A stretch of 64,000 bases of DNA from a bacterium. Its GTDB lineage: Bacteria > Krumholzibacteriota > Krumholzibacteriia > LZORAL124-64-63. The stretch covers positions 123,419 to 187,418 of the forward strand of contig JADJYS010000028.1 in NCBI GenBank assembly GCA_016719645.1. Reading direction: 5' to 3'. Made by a program: the position numbers and the translations under genes. Of this stretch, positions 35,082 to 44,624 are shown one piece after another. Position 1 is the stretch's first letter; each line of letters opens with the position of its first letter. Below the pieces are notes generated by a model. The model did no database searches. It saw nothing but the letters and a program-made list of their open reading frames with translations, and had not been told where the DNA came from.

Positions 35082-36934
35082 CGGCGGCCTCCTGTGGCGG
35101 GCTGCAGGGTCGCGGTCGCGGCGCCGAAGCCCGGTGCGGCGGCCCGCACCGCGAGCGTGCGCCCGCGCGGCGCGCGCACCAGCCAGCGCACCGCGGCGGA
35201 GCCCATCGCGGGCACCTGGTCCGCGGTCTGGCGGGCGAGCCCCTCCAGCACCTCGGCCCCTTCCAGCGTCACGACCACCGGTTCCGGCCGCCGCGCGCGC
35301 CGGCCCTGCGCGGTGGGGTAGGGCAGGGGGCCGTCGTTGTGGACGCGGGCGGTCACCTCCCAGACCTCGCCGCCGCGGCTGACGGCTTCCAGCGTCACGC
35401 CGGCCAGCCGCGGCAGCCAGCCGGCCAGGTCCATCAGCAGCGGGACCTGGCGGCTCAGCAGGGAGTCGGTCATCGCGGCCGGGGGCGTCCGCAGCGCCCC
35501 GGGCGCCGGCCCGCCCACCAGGGCGCGGCGGTCCTGCGGCAGGGCCACCTCGCGCCAGGGCCGCCACAGCCCGGATGCCGGGTGCGCGGCGGCGAACCGG
35601 GACAGGGCCTCGAGCGCGGGGTCGGGCGCGGGCGCGGGCGGCGCCGTGGAATCGGGCAACGCCGCGCTCGAATCCGCCGGCGCCGGGACCGGCAAGGGCG
35701 GCGTCCAGAAGTCCAGGGCGAAGGCCGGCACGCCGAACTGGTAGTAGGCCCATTCCTGCGCGGAGCCGGGTCCCGACACGGGCGGCGCGACGCGCGGCGC
35801 ACCCAGGCCCGCCGCCGCCAAGCCGCGGGCGTAGTCGGCGGCAACGGCCCGCCACCAGGGAAGGTCGCGGGAGTCCGGTGCGGTCGCCGGCCCGAGGTCC
35901 AGCATCCCCAGCACGTCGTCGGCGTCGAGCTGCGGGCGGTGCAGCGCGACGCGCAGCAGGGCGACCAGATCGTCGACGCCGTACTGGGCGAGCGGGTCGA
36001 GCCCCGTCTCGCGGGCGAGCCCGCGCGGCAGCGTGTGCTTGCGCAGCAGGGGATCGGGGAGGTCCGCGGATGCCGGCACCTGCAGCAGCGTGTTGGCTTC
36101 GCCCAGCACCAGCACCATCGCGATCTCGGGGTGGGCGAAGGCGAAGGCCAGCAGGGCGCGGGTCTCCGGGCAGCTCGCCGCCCAGGGGCCGTGGGCCGGC
36201 TGCCAGTGCTGGAAGCCGTGCGGGAAGTTGCGGCCGGGGATCACGCCGCCGGGCGGATCCTCGTTCCAGGCCAGGTCGCCGTCGTCGTCGCGGCCCTCGG
36301 CGAGCAGGCGGTAGAGCCCGCGCTCGCCGCGCGCGGGATCGGCCCGGCGCGGCACGGCCGGCGTCCCCTCGGGCGGCAGCAGCCACTCCCCGTCGGGATC
36401 GGCCAGCAGCATCGCGGCGATGGCGCCGTCGCCGTCCAGATCGTCGGGGCCGTCCTCGTCCGCGGCGCCGTCGGCGTCGTCGTCCACCGCCGTCGCGTTG
36501 CGGCCGTCGTCGAGGGCCGGATCGCCGTGCAGGCGGGCGGCGCCGTCGGGGTCCAGCTGCGGCACGATCAGCCAGGTCACGGCGGCGGCGCGTCCCGTCG
36601 CCCCGCCGTCGAGCAGGCGGGTGGCCAGCGCCAGGGCGGCCTCGGTCGCCAGCGGCGTCGTGCCGAGGGGGTCGGCCACCACGAGCACGGCCGATGCGAT
36701 GTCGACGCCGGGGTCCACCGACGGCGCGATCGTCAACAGCGGGACCGGTCGGCCGCCCGGCGAGATCGCCAGGGTCGAGACGGCGGCCCCGCGGTGCTGG
36801 CGCGCGAGCCGCGCCAGCGACGCCTCGAGCGTGTCGCCGCCCCGAGCGCCGGGTGCGGCGGCGACAACGGCCGGGGAGGCGAGCCAGCACCCCAGCACGG
36901 CCAGCTTCAGCAAACGTATCGCGCTACGGGACAT
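35078..36934 (-). CDS. Catalytically dead M14-peptidase paralogue, secreted
   Basis: This 618-residue protein starts at ATG 36934 with AAGGAA upstream and has a signal peptide ending AVVAAAPG. It parallels the downstream M14 enzyme, including the Asp-rich insert (VDDDADGAADEDGPDDLDGD). The zinc site is gone: where the paralogue has AIHGNEIQATE this one has DPLGTTPLATE, so both ligands are lost; the third His region reads VLVLGEANT; and the catalytic Glu position reads FALDFW. The fold is probably kept but not the activity. A proline- and alanine-rich insert (about residues 440-470) is extra. ATGA overlap with the active gene suggests the two products work together. Confidence 0.82.
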   Translation of the reverse strand: MSRSAIRLLKLAVLGCWLASPAVVAAAPGARGGDTLEASLARLARQHRGAAVSTLAISPGGRPVPLLTIAPSVDPGVDIASAVLVVADPLGTTPLATEAALALATRLLDGGATGRAAAVTWLIVPQLDPDGAARLHGDPALDDGRNATAVDDDADGAADEDGPDDLDGDGAIAAMLLADPDGEWLLPPEGTPAVPRRADPARGERGLYRLLAEGRDDDGDLAWNEDPPGGVIPGRNFPHGFQHWQPAHGPWAASCPETRALLAFAFAHPEIAMVLVLGEANTLLQVPASADLPDPLLRKHTLPRGLARETGLDPLAQYGVDDLVALLRVALHRPQLDADDVLGMLDLGPATAPDSRDLPWWRAVAADYARGLAAAGLGAPRVAPPVSGPGSAQEWAYYQFGVPAFALDFWTPPLPVPAPADSSAALPDSTAPPAPAPDPALEALSRFAAAHPASGLWRPWREVALPQDRRALVGGPAPGALRTPPAAMTDSLLSRQVPLLMDLAGWLPRLAGVTLEAVSRGGEVWEVTARVHNDGPLPYPTAQGRRARRPEPVVVTLEGAEVLEGLARQTADQVPAMGSAAVRWLVRAPRGRTLAVRAAAPGFGAATATLQPATGGRR

Positions 36935-37150
36935 GGGGTTCCTTCGGGCTGGGGGCAGGATCCGGGGCCGGGCGCCGACCATTATAGCGGAATCGTGCGG
37001 GCGGGGTCATGCGGCAATTGGTGCGATGATTTGTGCATATCGCCGCAACGATTCTGTTATGATCGACGTATCCAGTCGCATCCTGGGGGGTGCGCTGCGG
37101 CGGGGATCGCCGCCGTGACCGACAACTCTCTATCACGAAAGGACCACGCT

Positions 37151-37858
37151 ATGAAGAAGATTGCGATCGTCCTGCTGGCCTTGCTGATCGCCGGCGTCGC
37201 CGTCGCGCGCGATACCACGAAGCTGTCCACCGACCTGCCGCGTCCCGCGGCCGAGCGCTACCTGGGCGACTGCGTCGTCGGCAATCCCGACATCGCCGGC
37301 ATCCAGGGCTACTACGGCACGTGGTGGTGGGGCTACGAGAACTACGCCATCCCCTTCAACCCGATGAACGAGGGCTGCGCCTGCGGCGCGGGCTTCAGCG
37401 TGAAGGCCGTCCACATGCTGCTCGTGCTCGACGAGTTCACGAGCATCTCGGTCCAGGCCGCCCTGCTCGCGGCCGTCGACGACGGCACCGGCTGCCTGGT
37501 GCCCGGCGCCGAGCTGTATGTCTCCGATCCCGTGTACGTCTCCGCGCTGCCGCTGCCCGACTACTACGACATCGAGATCCCCATGGACGCGCCCTGCGCG
37601 ACCGTGGGCGAGAACTACTTCATGGCGTTCTACTTCCTGGACGACAACGGCGGGCAGGCCGGCGGCATCGGCCTCGCGGTCGACAGCTCGCCGACGCCCT
37701 GCTACACGTACAACGACTGGGGCGGCGGCTGGACCGACCTCGTGGTGGACCAGGGCTTCGCCGGCGACATCATCATGTGGGCCGACATCGACTGCTGCGA
37801 GGACCCCGTGGCCAACGAGAACTCCACCTGGGGCGAGATGAAGAACCTGTTCCGGTAA
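37151..37858 (+). CDS. Small secreted protein with C-terminal WGxxKxxFR motif
   Basis: This 235-residue protein has a signal peptide (MKKIAIVLLALLIAGVAVA) and a cysteine-containing mature part. GYYGTWWWGYENYAIPF and GCACGAGFSVKAVHMLLVL suggest a beta-sandwich with surface loops; YYDIEIPMDAPC and NYFMAFYFLDD follow. The last residues, NSTWGEMKNLFR, resemble the tail of another secreted protein at 55.4 kb (DTWSGVKASYR). Such shared tails can be sorting or anchoring signals (inference). It is a single gene with an AT-richer upstream region and a strong UUCG-loop terminator. I recognise no catalytic motif. Confidence 0.72.
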   Translation: MKKIAIVLLALLIAGVAVARDTTKLSTDLPRPAAERYLGDCVVGNPDIAGIQGYYGTWWWGYENYAIPFNPMNEGCACGAGFSVKAVHMLLVLDEFTSISVQAALLAAVDDGTGCLVPGAELYVSDPVYVSALPLPDYYDIEIPMDAPCATVGENYFMAFYFLDDNGGQAGGIGLAVDSSPTPCYTYNDWGGGWTDLVVDQGFAGDIIMWADIDCCEDPVANENSTWGEMKNLFR

Positions 37859-38180
37859 CACGGATCCTTCGGGATTCATCTTCGGATGGCGCGGGCCCGC
37901 TTCGGCGGGCCCGCGTTGCGTTCGGGGGAGGACGGCCAGGTTCGGCTGACAACCCGCAGGCGATGCTGACAACATGACATGGAGACATAGGCGGGCCGTC
38001 ATCGCCGACCGGCGACCGCCGGCGGATCGTCATTTGAAACATGAACGTCATCATAGAGTTAGGGAGTTCTTTCGGCGCGCGCCCCCAACCCGGGCTTCTT
38101 GGCCCCGCTGATGCTATCTCCGTTGCGAGCTGTCCCGGCGATGCGACCGGGCCGCGGCGGGAACCGATGGGGAGGACGCG
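37859..38180. other. 322-base gap before clpB: terminator, direct repeats, possible promoter
   Basis: No gene is seen. After the terminator at 37890-37915 there is a perfect direct repeat GCTGACAAC at 37945-37953 and 37965-37973, exactly 20 bases apart. CGTCAT occurs three times (37997, 38028, 38046). TTGAAA at 38034-38039 could be a -35 element and recalls the sigma-32 -35 core, but no convincing partner -10 is present. CIRCE and HAIR heat-shock operators are absent. Confidence 0.4.
37890..37915 (+). terminator. Hairpin terminator with TTCG tetraloop
   Basis: CGCGGGCCCGC and GCGGGCCCGCG pair perfectly around TTCG, 32 bases after the secreted-protein stop. The following bases (ttgcgttc) are only moderately T-rich. 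Confidence 0.65.
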
Positions 38181-40775
<2,595 letters not shown>

Positions 40776-40782
40776 CGGGAGC

Positions 40783-40796
40783 GTACCTAGAGGTAC
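40783..40796. promoter_or_regulatory. Palindrome GTACCT-AG-AGGTAC
   Basis: A perfect 6-base inverted repeat with a two-base centre lies eight bases after the clpB stop. It has no T-run, so it is more like a protein-binding site than a terminator. Confidence 0.35.
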
Positions 40797-40836
40797 ACTG
40801 CGAGATGATCGCGAAAAATCGGGCTTGACGGGGGGG

Positions 40837-40848
40837 GCAACGCGTTGC
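40837..40848. promoter_or_regulatory. Palindrome GCAACGCGTTGC downstream of a TTGACG
   Basis: This perfect 12-base palindrome lies six bases after TTGACG (40825-40830) and before GATAGT (40852-40857). If those two are promoter elements, the palindrome occupies an over-long (21-base) spacer, as in promoters controlled by MerR-type activators. The -10 is poor. Confidence 0.35.
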
Positions 40849-40942
40849 AGAGATAGTGCGCGCTAACGGAGTACGTGACGCCGGATGGTGGTCCGCGTCC
40901 GTGTGCTTCTGGCATCTGCCGGACGCCGCGGGTCGCGGCACC

Positions 40943-41054
40943 GTACAAGAAGAGCCGCAGAGACATCGGCGAGGCAACGAGGCCGTCGATCCCCGACCCG
41001 GCCGGCAAGAACGCCGGACGACGCGGACCGAGACAGTTCAACCTCTTCTTGTAC
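40943..41054. repeat. 112-base segment bounded by 12-base perfect inverted repeats
   Basis: GTACAAGAAGAG at 40943-40954 is exactly complementary to CTCTTCTTGTAC at 41043-41054. The 88 bases between hold a small GC hairpin (CCGGC-aagaac-GCCGG). It could be the closing stem of an RNA or the terminal repeats of a MITE-like remnant. No clear target-site duplication flanks it. Confidence 0.6.
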
Positions 41055-41225
41055 CCAAAGCACGCGGCCGGCGTTCCCGACTACCGTAAGGAATTGCACG
41101 ACGGTGGGCCCGAGCCACCGTCGAGACGCCGCCAGTGGCGGCGGGCAAAGCGGTCCACACTCGCCCGGGATGAGCCCGGGACGAACCCGCGGACCTGATG
41201 CTCGGGACTTTCTGGAGGAATGAAC

Positions 41226-41828
41226 ATGCGTATTTCGAAGCTTCACGTCGTTGCGGTCCTGATGCTCGGGCTCCTGCTGGGTCTCGCCGGCTGCTCGAAG
41301 CTGCCCGTGGAGACGGTCACGGCCATGCAGACGGCCATGGACGGCGCCAAGGCCGCCGGCGCGGAGACCTACGCGCGCGACGCCCTGAACCAGGCCATGG
41401 AGACCAAGGCCCAGGCCGACGCCGAGATCGAGACCCAGAACGGCAAGTTCGCCCTCATGCGCTCGTACAAGAAGGCGACCGAGATGCTGACCCTCGCCAC
41501 CCAGCAGTTCGAGACGGCCAACCAGGCCGCCGTCGAGGGCAAGGAGCGCGCTCGCGTCGCGGCCAACGCCGCCGTCGAGGCCGCCACCGCCGCCCTGGCC
41601 GCCACGAACGAGTTCCTGGCCAAGGCCCCCCGCGGCAAGAACACCAAGGCGGAGCTCGAGGCCATGCAGCAGGAGCTCGTCGTCCTGCAGGGCGCCCTCG
41701 ACGAGGCCGTCGCCGGCGTCGCCGCTGAGGACTACATCAACGCCAAGGCGAAGGCCGACGTTGTGACCCAGAAGGCCGCCGAGATCCAGGCCGACATCCA
41801 GAACGCCATGGACAAGGCGAAGCGCTAA
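41226..41828 (+). CDS. Alanine-rich coiled-coil lipoprotein (DUF4398-like)
   Basis: This 200-residue protein starts at ATG 41226, seven bases after GGAGG; an ATG at 41220 is too close to it. The lipobox is GLAGC near residue 23. The mature part is almost wholly helical, rich in Ala, Lys, Glu and Gln (ETYARDALNQAMETKAQAD, AAVEAATAALAATNEF), with heptad-like spacing, and ends in MDKAKR. The acidic-basic helical pattern resembles DUF4398 envelope lipoproteins and, loosely, Braun-type lipoproteins. Two L,D-transpeptidases follow directly, so covalent or tight attachment to peptidoglycan is plausible (inference). An excellent terminator follows, so it is probably made in excess of the genes downstream. 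Confidence 0.85.
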   Translation: MRISKLHVVAVLMLGLLLGLAGCSKLPVETVTAMQTAMDGAKAAGAETYARDALNQAMETKAQADAEIETQNGKFALMRSYKKATEMLTLATQQFETANQAAVEGKERARVAANAAVEAATAALAATNEFLAKAPRGKNTKAELEAMQQELVVLQGALDEAVAGVAAEDYINAKAKADVVTQKAAEIQADIQNAMDKAKR

Positions 41829-41844
41829 GCAGCCTGCACTCAAG

Positions 41845-41876
41845 CGCCGCCGGTGGTTCGCCACCGGCGGCGTTTT
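41845..41876 (+). terminator. Strong intrinsic terminator with TTCG tetraloop
   Basis: CGCCGCCGGTGG pairs perfectly with CCACCGGCGGCG around TTCG, followed by TTTTA, 16 bases after the lipoprotein stop. Confidence 0.9.
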
Positions 41877-41933
41877 ACCCTGCCAGAGGGGGCGGGACGG
41901 AACCTTCTCCCCCAACCAGGACCTCAAGACACC

Positions 41934-43046
41934 ATGATGGCCAAGAAGCGACGTCGACCCGTGGTGCGCTGGTTCTTCAGGATCCTGGGCCTGCTCGCGC
42001 TCGCCTTCGTCCTGGTGACCGCCTTCCACATGATCTGGCCGCCGCCCCTGCCCACGACCCAGGTCGCCACGGCCCGCTCCGCCCTGCGCGCGGCCCACGC
42101 CGCGCCGCCGCTGGCCGTGAACGAGCTGGCGCAGGCCGACAAGATCAGCTGGCTCATGGAACGGCACTTCGCCCAGGAGCGCGCGAAGCTCGTGCGCTAC
42201 AGCCGCAACCGCGAGCTGGAGGCGGAGGTGCAGAGCCTGCTCGCGGCGGCGCGCGCCGCCGAGCAGGTCGCGCGCGAGCGCCACATCACCGGGCTGGAGG
42301 AGAGCCGCCTGCGCTACCGCGAGCTGGCCTCGCGGCTGGCCGCCATGCGGGGCAACGTGGCGTCGGTGCCCGGCGAGCGGAAGCTGCAGCGCTCCTACCG
42401 CAACGCGGAGATGGCGCTCGACCAGGTGCGCGAGCTGCAGCGCCTCGAGAAGCTCGATTCCCTCCCCGGCGCCCTGACCACGGCGGAGTCCGCCGTCGGA
42501 CGCGCCGAGGAACTCGTCGGCTCGCACTTCGCGCGCCTGCACGACCCCAAGCTGCGGGCGCTGTGGAAGCGGCTCGTCGACGAGACCGTCGCGGGCACGC
42601 GCGGCGGCGGGATGGCGATCATCGTCGACAAGCTCAACCGCCGCTGCGTCGTGGTGAAGAACGGGCGCAAGACGTCCGAGTACCCCGCCGACTTCGGACG
42701 CAAGGGTCTGGTGGACAAGGTCCATTCCGGCGACGGCGCCACGCCCGAGGGCCGCTATCATGTGACGAAGAAGAACGCGGGCAGCCGGTACTACCGGGCC
42801 CTGCTGATCAACTACCCCAACGCCGAGGACCACGCCCGCTACGCCTCGGCGAAGCGCAACGGGCAGGTGCCCAACGGGCGCGGCCCGGGCGGCCTGATCG
42901 AGATCCACGGCAACGGCGGCCGCGACATCGACTGGACCGACGGCTGCATCGCGCTGCGGGACAACGACATGGAAAAGCTGTTCCGGATGGCCGGCGTCGG
43001 CACGCCGGTGACCATCGTCGGCGCGGCCCGGCTGCCGGGCGACTGA
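41934..43046 (+). CDS. L,D-transpeptidase (YkuD) with long coiled-coil spacer
   Basis: This 370-residue inner-membrane-anchored enzyme starts at ATG 41934 (ATG 41937 is an alternative). A membrane helix at about residues 12-32 is followed by about 150 residues of charged coiled coil that could span the periplasm, then the YkuD domain. Its active site is IEIHGNGG near residue 321 and DWTDGCIALRDNDM with the nucleophilic Cys. The enzyme cross-links peptidoglycan or attaches proteins to it through meso-DAP. It follows a coiled-coil lipoprotein and precedes a second transpeptidase by 25 bases. No SPOR or LysM domain is visible. Confidence 0.9.
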   Translation: MMAKKRRRPVVRWFFRILGLLALAFVLVTAFHMIWPPPLPTTQVATARSALRAAHAAPPLAVNELAQADKISWLMERHFAQERAKLVRYSRNRELEAEVQSLLAAARAAEQVARERHITGLEESRLRYRELASRLAAMRGNVASVPGERKLQRSYRNAEMALDQVRELQRLEKLDSLPGALTTAESAVGRAEELVGSHFARLHDPKLRALWKRLVDETVAGTRGGGMAIIVDKLNRRCVVVKNGRKTSEYPADFGRKGLVDKVHSGDGATPEGRYHVTKKNAGSRYYRALLINYPNAEDHARYASAKRNGQVPNGRGPGGLIEIHGNGGRDIDWTDGCIALRDNDMEKLFRMAGVGTPVTIVGAARLPGD

Positions 43047-43071
43047 ACCAGACACGCGGGGTGACGGCGCG

Positions 43072-43893
43072 ATGAGCGCACTCTTCGGCAACCAGCGCAA
43101 GCCCGGCGCGAAACCCGCCCGCAGCGGAGCCATGGCCGTGCCCCGGGGCGCCGGCGCCGGCCCGTCCCCGGGCGCCCCCGCCGCCGCCGCGAAACCCGCG
43201 AAACCCGCTCCACCCGCCGCAGCGCGGGCCGCACGACGGCCCCGCGCGCGCCCGTCCCGCCGCCTCGTGGCCGCGCTCGCCGTGCCGCCGGTGCTGGCGG
43301 CCCTGGCCGTCGCCGGGATGATCGCGTACGGGAGCTACCGCGACCTGCCGCTGGGCGCGCTCGCCGCGTCGGCGCCGCGGGAGAAGCCGGCCAAGGCGGT
43401 CACCGAGCGCGACCTCGCCCAGCTGGAGAAGAAGCTGGCGGGCATCGCGCCCAAGGGCGTCTACATCACCGTGGACACGGTCGAGAACAAGCTGCGCGTG
43501 ATGCGCGGCAACGAGACCCTGCGCGACGCGCTCTGCTCGGCCGGCACGGGCGTGGTCCTGGAGGACCCCAAGTCCGGCAAGCGCTGGATCTTCGACTCGC
43601 CGCGCGGCGTGCGCAAGGTGCTCGAGAAGCGCAAGGACCCGGTGTGGACGATGCCGGACTGGGCGTTCATCGAGGAGGGCGAGGACCTGCCGAAGAACTG
43701 GTCCGACCGCATCGACAAGGCCTCGCTGGGCGACTACGCCCTCTACCTCGGCGACGGGTACATGATCCACGGCACGCTCTACCAGCGCTACCTGGGCCGC
43801 AACGTGACCCACGGCTGCATCCGCCTGGGCGACGCCGACCTGGAGTACACCTACCGCAACGCGCCCGTCGGCACGCTGGTGTTCCTGTACTGA
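43072..43893 (+). CDS. L,D-transpeptidase (YkuD), second copy
   Basis: This is a 273-residue protein. Residues 1-65 form a cytoplasmic Pro/Ala/Arg-rich tail (GAPAAAAKPAKPAPPAAARA) before a membrane helix at about 66-85, an unusual long cytosolic extension. The periplasmic YkuD domain opens with GVYITVDTVENKLRVMRG and has the catalytic block MIHGTLYQRYLGRN then THGCIRLGDAD. The Cys-His pair is intact. It and the preceding copy share only the catalytic fold, so they are not recent duplicates. Its stop codon is close to the start of the next secreted protein. Confidence 0.9.
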   Translation: MSALFGNQRKPGAKPARSGAMAVPRGAGAGPSPGAPAAAAKPAKPAPPAAARAARRPRARPSRRLVAALAVPPVLAALAVAGMIAYGSYRDLPLGALAASAPREKPAKAVTERDLAQLEKKLAGIAPKGVYITVDTVENKLRVMRGNETLRDALCSAGTGVVLEDPKSGKRWIFDSPRGVRKVLEKRKDPVWTMPDWAFIEEGEDLPKNWSDRIDKASLGDYALYLGDGYMIHGTLYQRYLGRNVTHGCIRLGDADLEYTYRNAPVGTLVFLY

Positions 43894-43904
43894 TGAGGGG
43901 CCCC

Positions 43905-44591
43905 ATGCACATCCGTCTCGCCCCGCTGCTCGCGCTGCTGGTCCTGCCCGCGCTCGCCGGCGCGGCCGACCCCGCGGTCCGCCGCGAGGCCCTGCTCGCC
44001 GAGATCGAGCTCGCGCAGAGCAAGCAGCTCTACCTGGTGATCGACCCCGCCGCCGGCGAGGTGCAGCTCACGATCCAGAACGTCGTGGTGCGGCGCTTCC
44101 CCGCCGAGATGAGGGTCGGCCTGCCCGCCGGGCACGCCGACGCCTGGCCCGCCGCGGTCTTCAAGCTCCACTCGGGACTGCCCGAGTTCGAGCGCCCCGT
44201 GATCCGTCCCCCCGACAAGCCGGTCGTCGACACGCGGACCACCGGGCCGGCGGCGCCCGCCGAGCCCGACACCGGCGCGTCGGCGAAGAAGTCCCCCGAC
44301 GACCTGCTGGACGAGCGCAACCGCGCGCTGGCCGGCGTGCCCACGGTCTACGTCCTGCACTTCGACCCCGAGCTGGACATCCTGGTGCGCGGCGAGGCGG
44401 AGGCCGGCGGCTTCTCCGGGATGCTGAAGAAGACCTGGAAATCCCTGGGCGAGGGCGTCGGTCGCGGCTTCGCCCGCCTGACCGGCAAGCCGCGGACCCT
44501 GCACATCGTGATGAAGATGGAACCCGAGGACGCCCGCCGGCTCGGGCTCACGCTCACGCCGCAGATGCCGCTGCTGATCCGCTCCGAATAG
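43905..44591 (+). CDS. Secreted protein of the L,D-transpeptidase cluster, unknown function
   Basis: This 228-residue protein starts at ATG 43905 with GAGGGG just upstream (ATG 43893 lacks a site). The signal peptide ends LAGAA near residue 20. The opening QLYLVIDPAAGEVQLTIQNVVV resembles the first strands of a YkuD domain, but no Cys or catalytic His block follows. A disordered, Pro-rich middle (PAAPAEPDTGASAKKSP) leads to a second small domain with YVLHFDPELDILVRGEAE. It could be an inactive partner or regulator of the two transpeptidases (inference). The family is not recognised. Confidence 0.65.
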   Translation: MHIRLAPLLALLVLPALAGAADPAVRREALLAEIELAQSKQLYLVIDPAAGEVQLTIQNVVVRRFPAEMRVGLPAGHADAWPAAVFKLHSGLPEFERPVIRPPDKPVVDTRTTGPAAPAEPDTGASAKKSPDDLLDERNRALAGVPTVYVLHFDPELDILVRGEAEAGGFSGMLKKTWKSLGEGVGRGFARLTGKPRTLHIVMKMEPEDARRLGLTLTPQMPLLIRSE

Positions 44592-44624
44592 CCCGCGCCC
44601 AGGCGCCAACCGCCGGGAGATCCG

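Larger units (their letters stand above)
40776..41225. other. 450-base gene-free region with dense inverted repeats
   Basis: No convincing reading frame is present between clpB and the coiled-coil lipoprotein. Perfect inverted repeats are: GTACCT-AG-AGGTAC (40783-40796); GCAACGCGTTGC (40837-40848); GCCGCG-GGT-CGCGGC (40925-40939); GTACAAGAAGAG (40943-40954) with CTCTTCTTGTAC (41043-41054); GACGGTGG (41100-41107) with CCACCGTC (41115-41122); GCCGCC-AGT-GGCGGC (41129-41143 region); and CCCGGG-ATGAG-CCCGGG near 41165. A TTGACG at 40825-40830 could be a -35. The region may be a structured leader or small RNA, or contain a short mobile-element remnant. Confidence 0.55.

Noticed and set aside
38000..38180. 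CIRCE or HAIR heat-shock operator before clpB
   Set aside because: Neither TTAGCACTC-N9-GAGTGCTAA nor CTTGAGT-N7-ACTCAAG is present, even loosely.
41031..41054. tRNA/tmRNA T-arm-like GTTCAAC at about 41036 and a retron-like long inverted repeat
   Set aside because: No acceptor stem, CCA end or anticodon arm can be drawn, and no reverse transcriptase gene is nearby.
41220..41225. Start of the coiled-coil lipoprotein at ATG 41220
   Set aside because: This ATG lies directly after GGAGGA with no room for initiation; ATG 41226 has a 7-base spacing.
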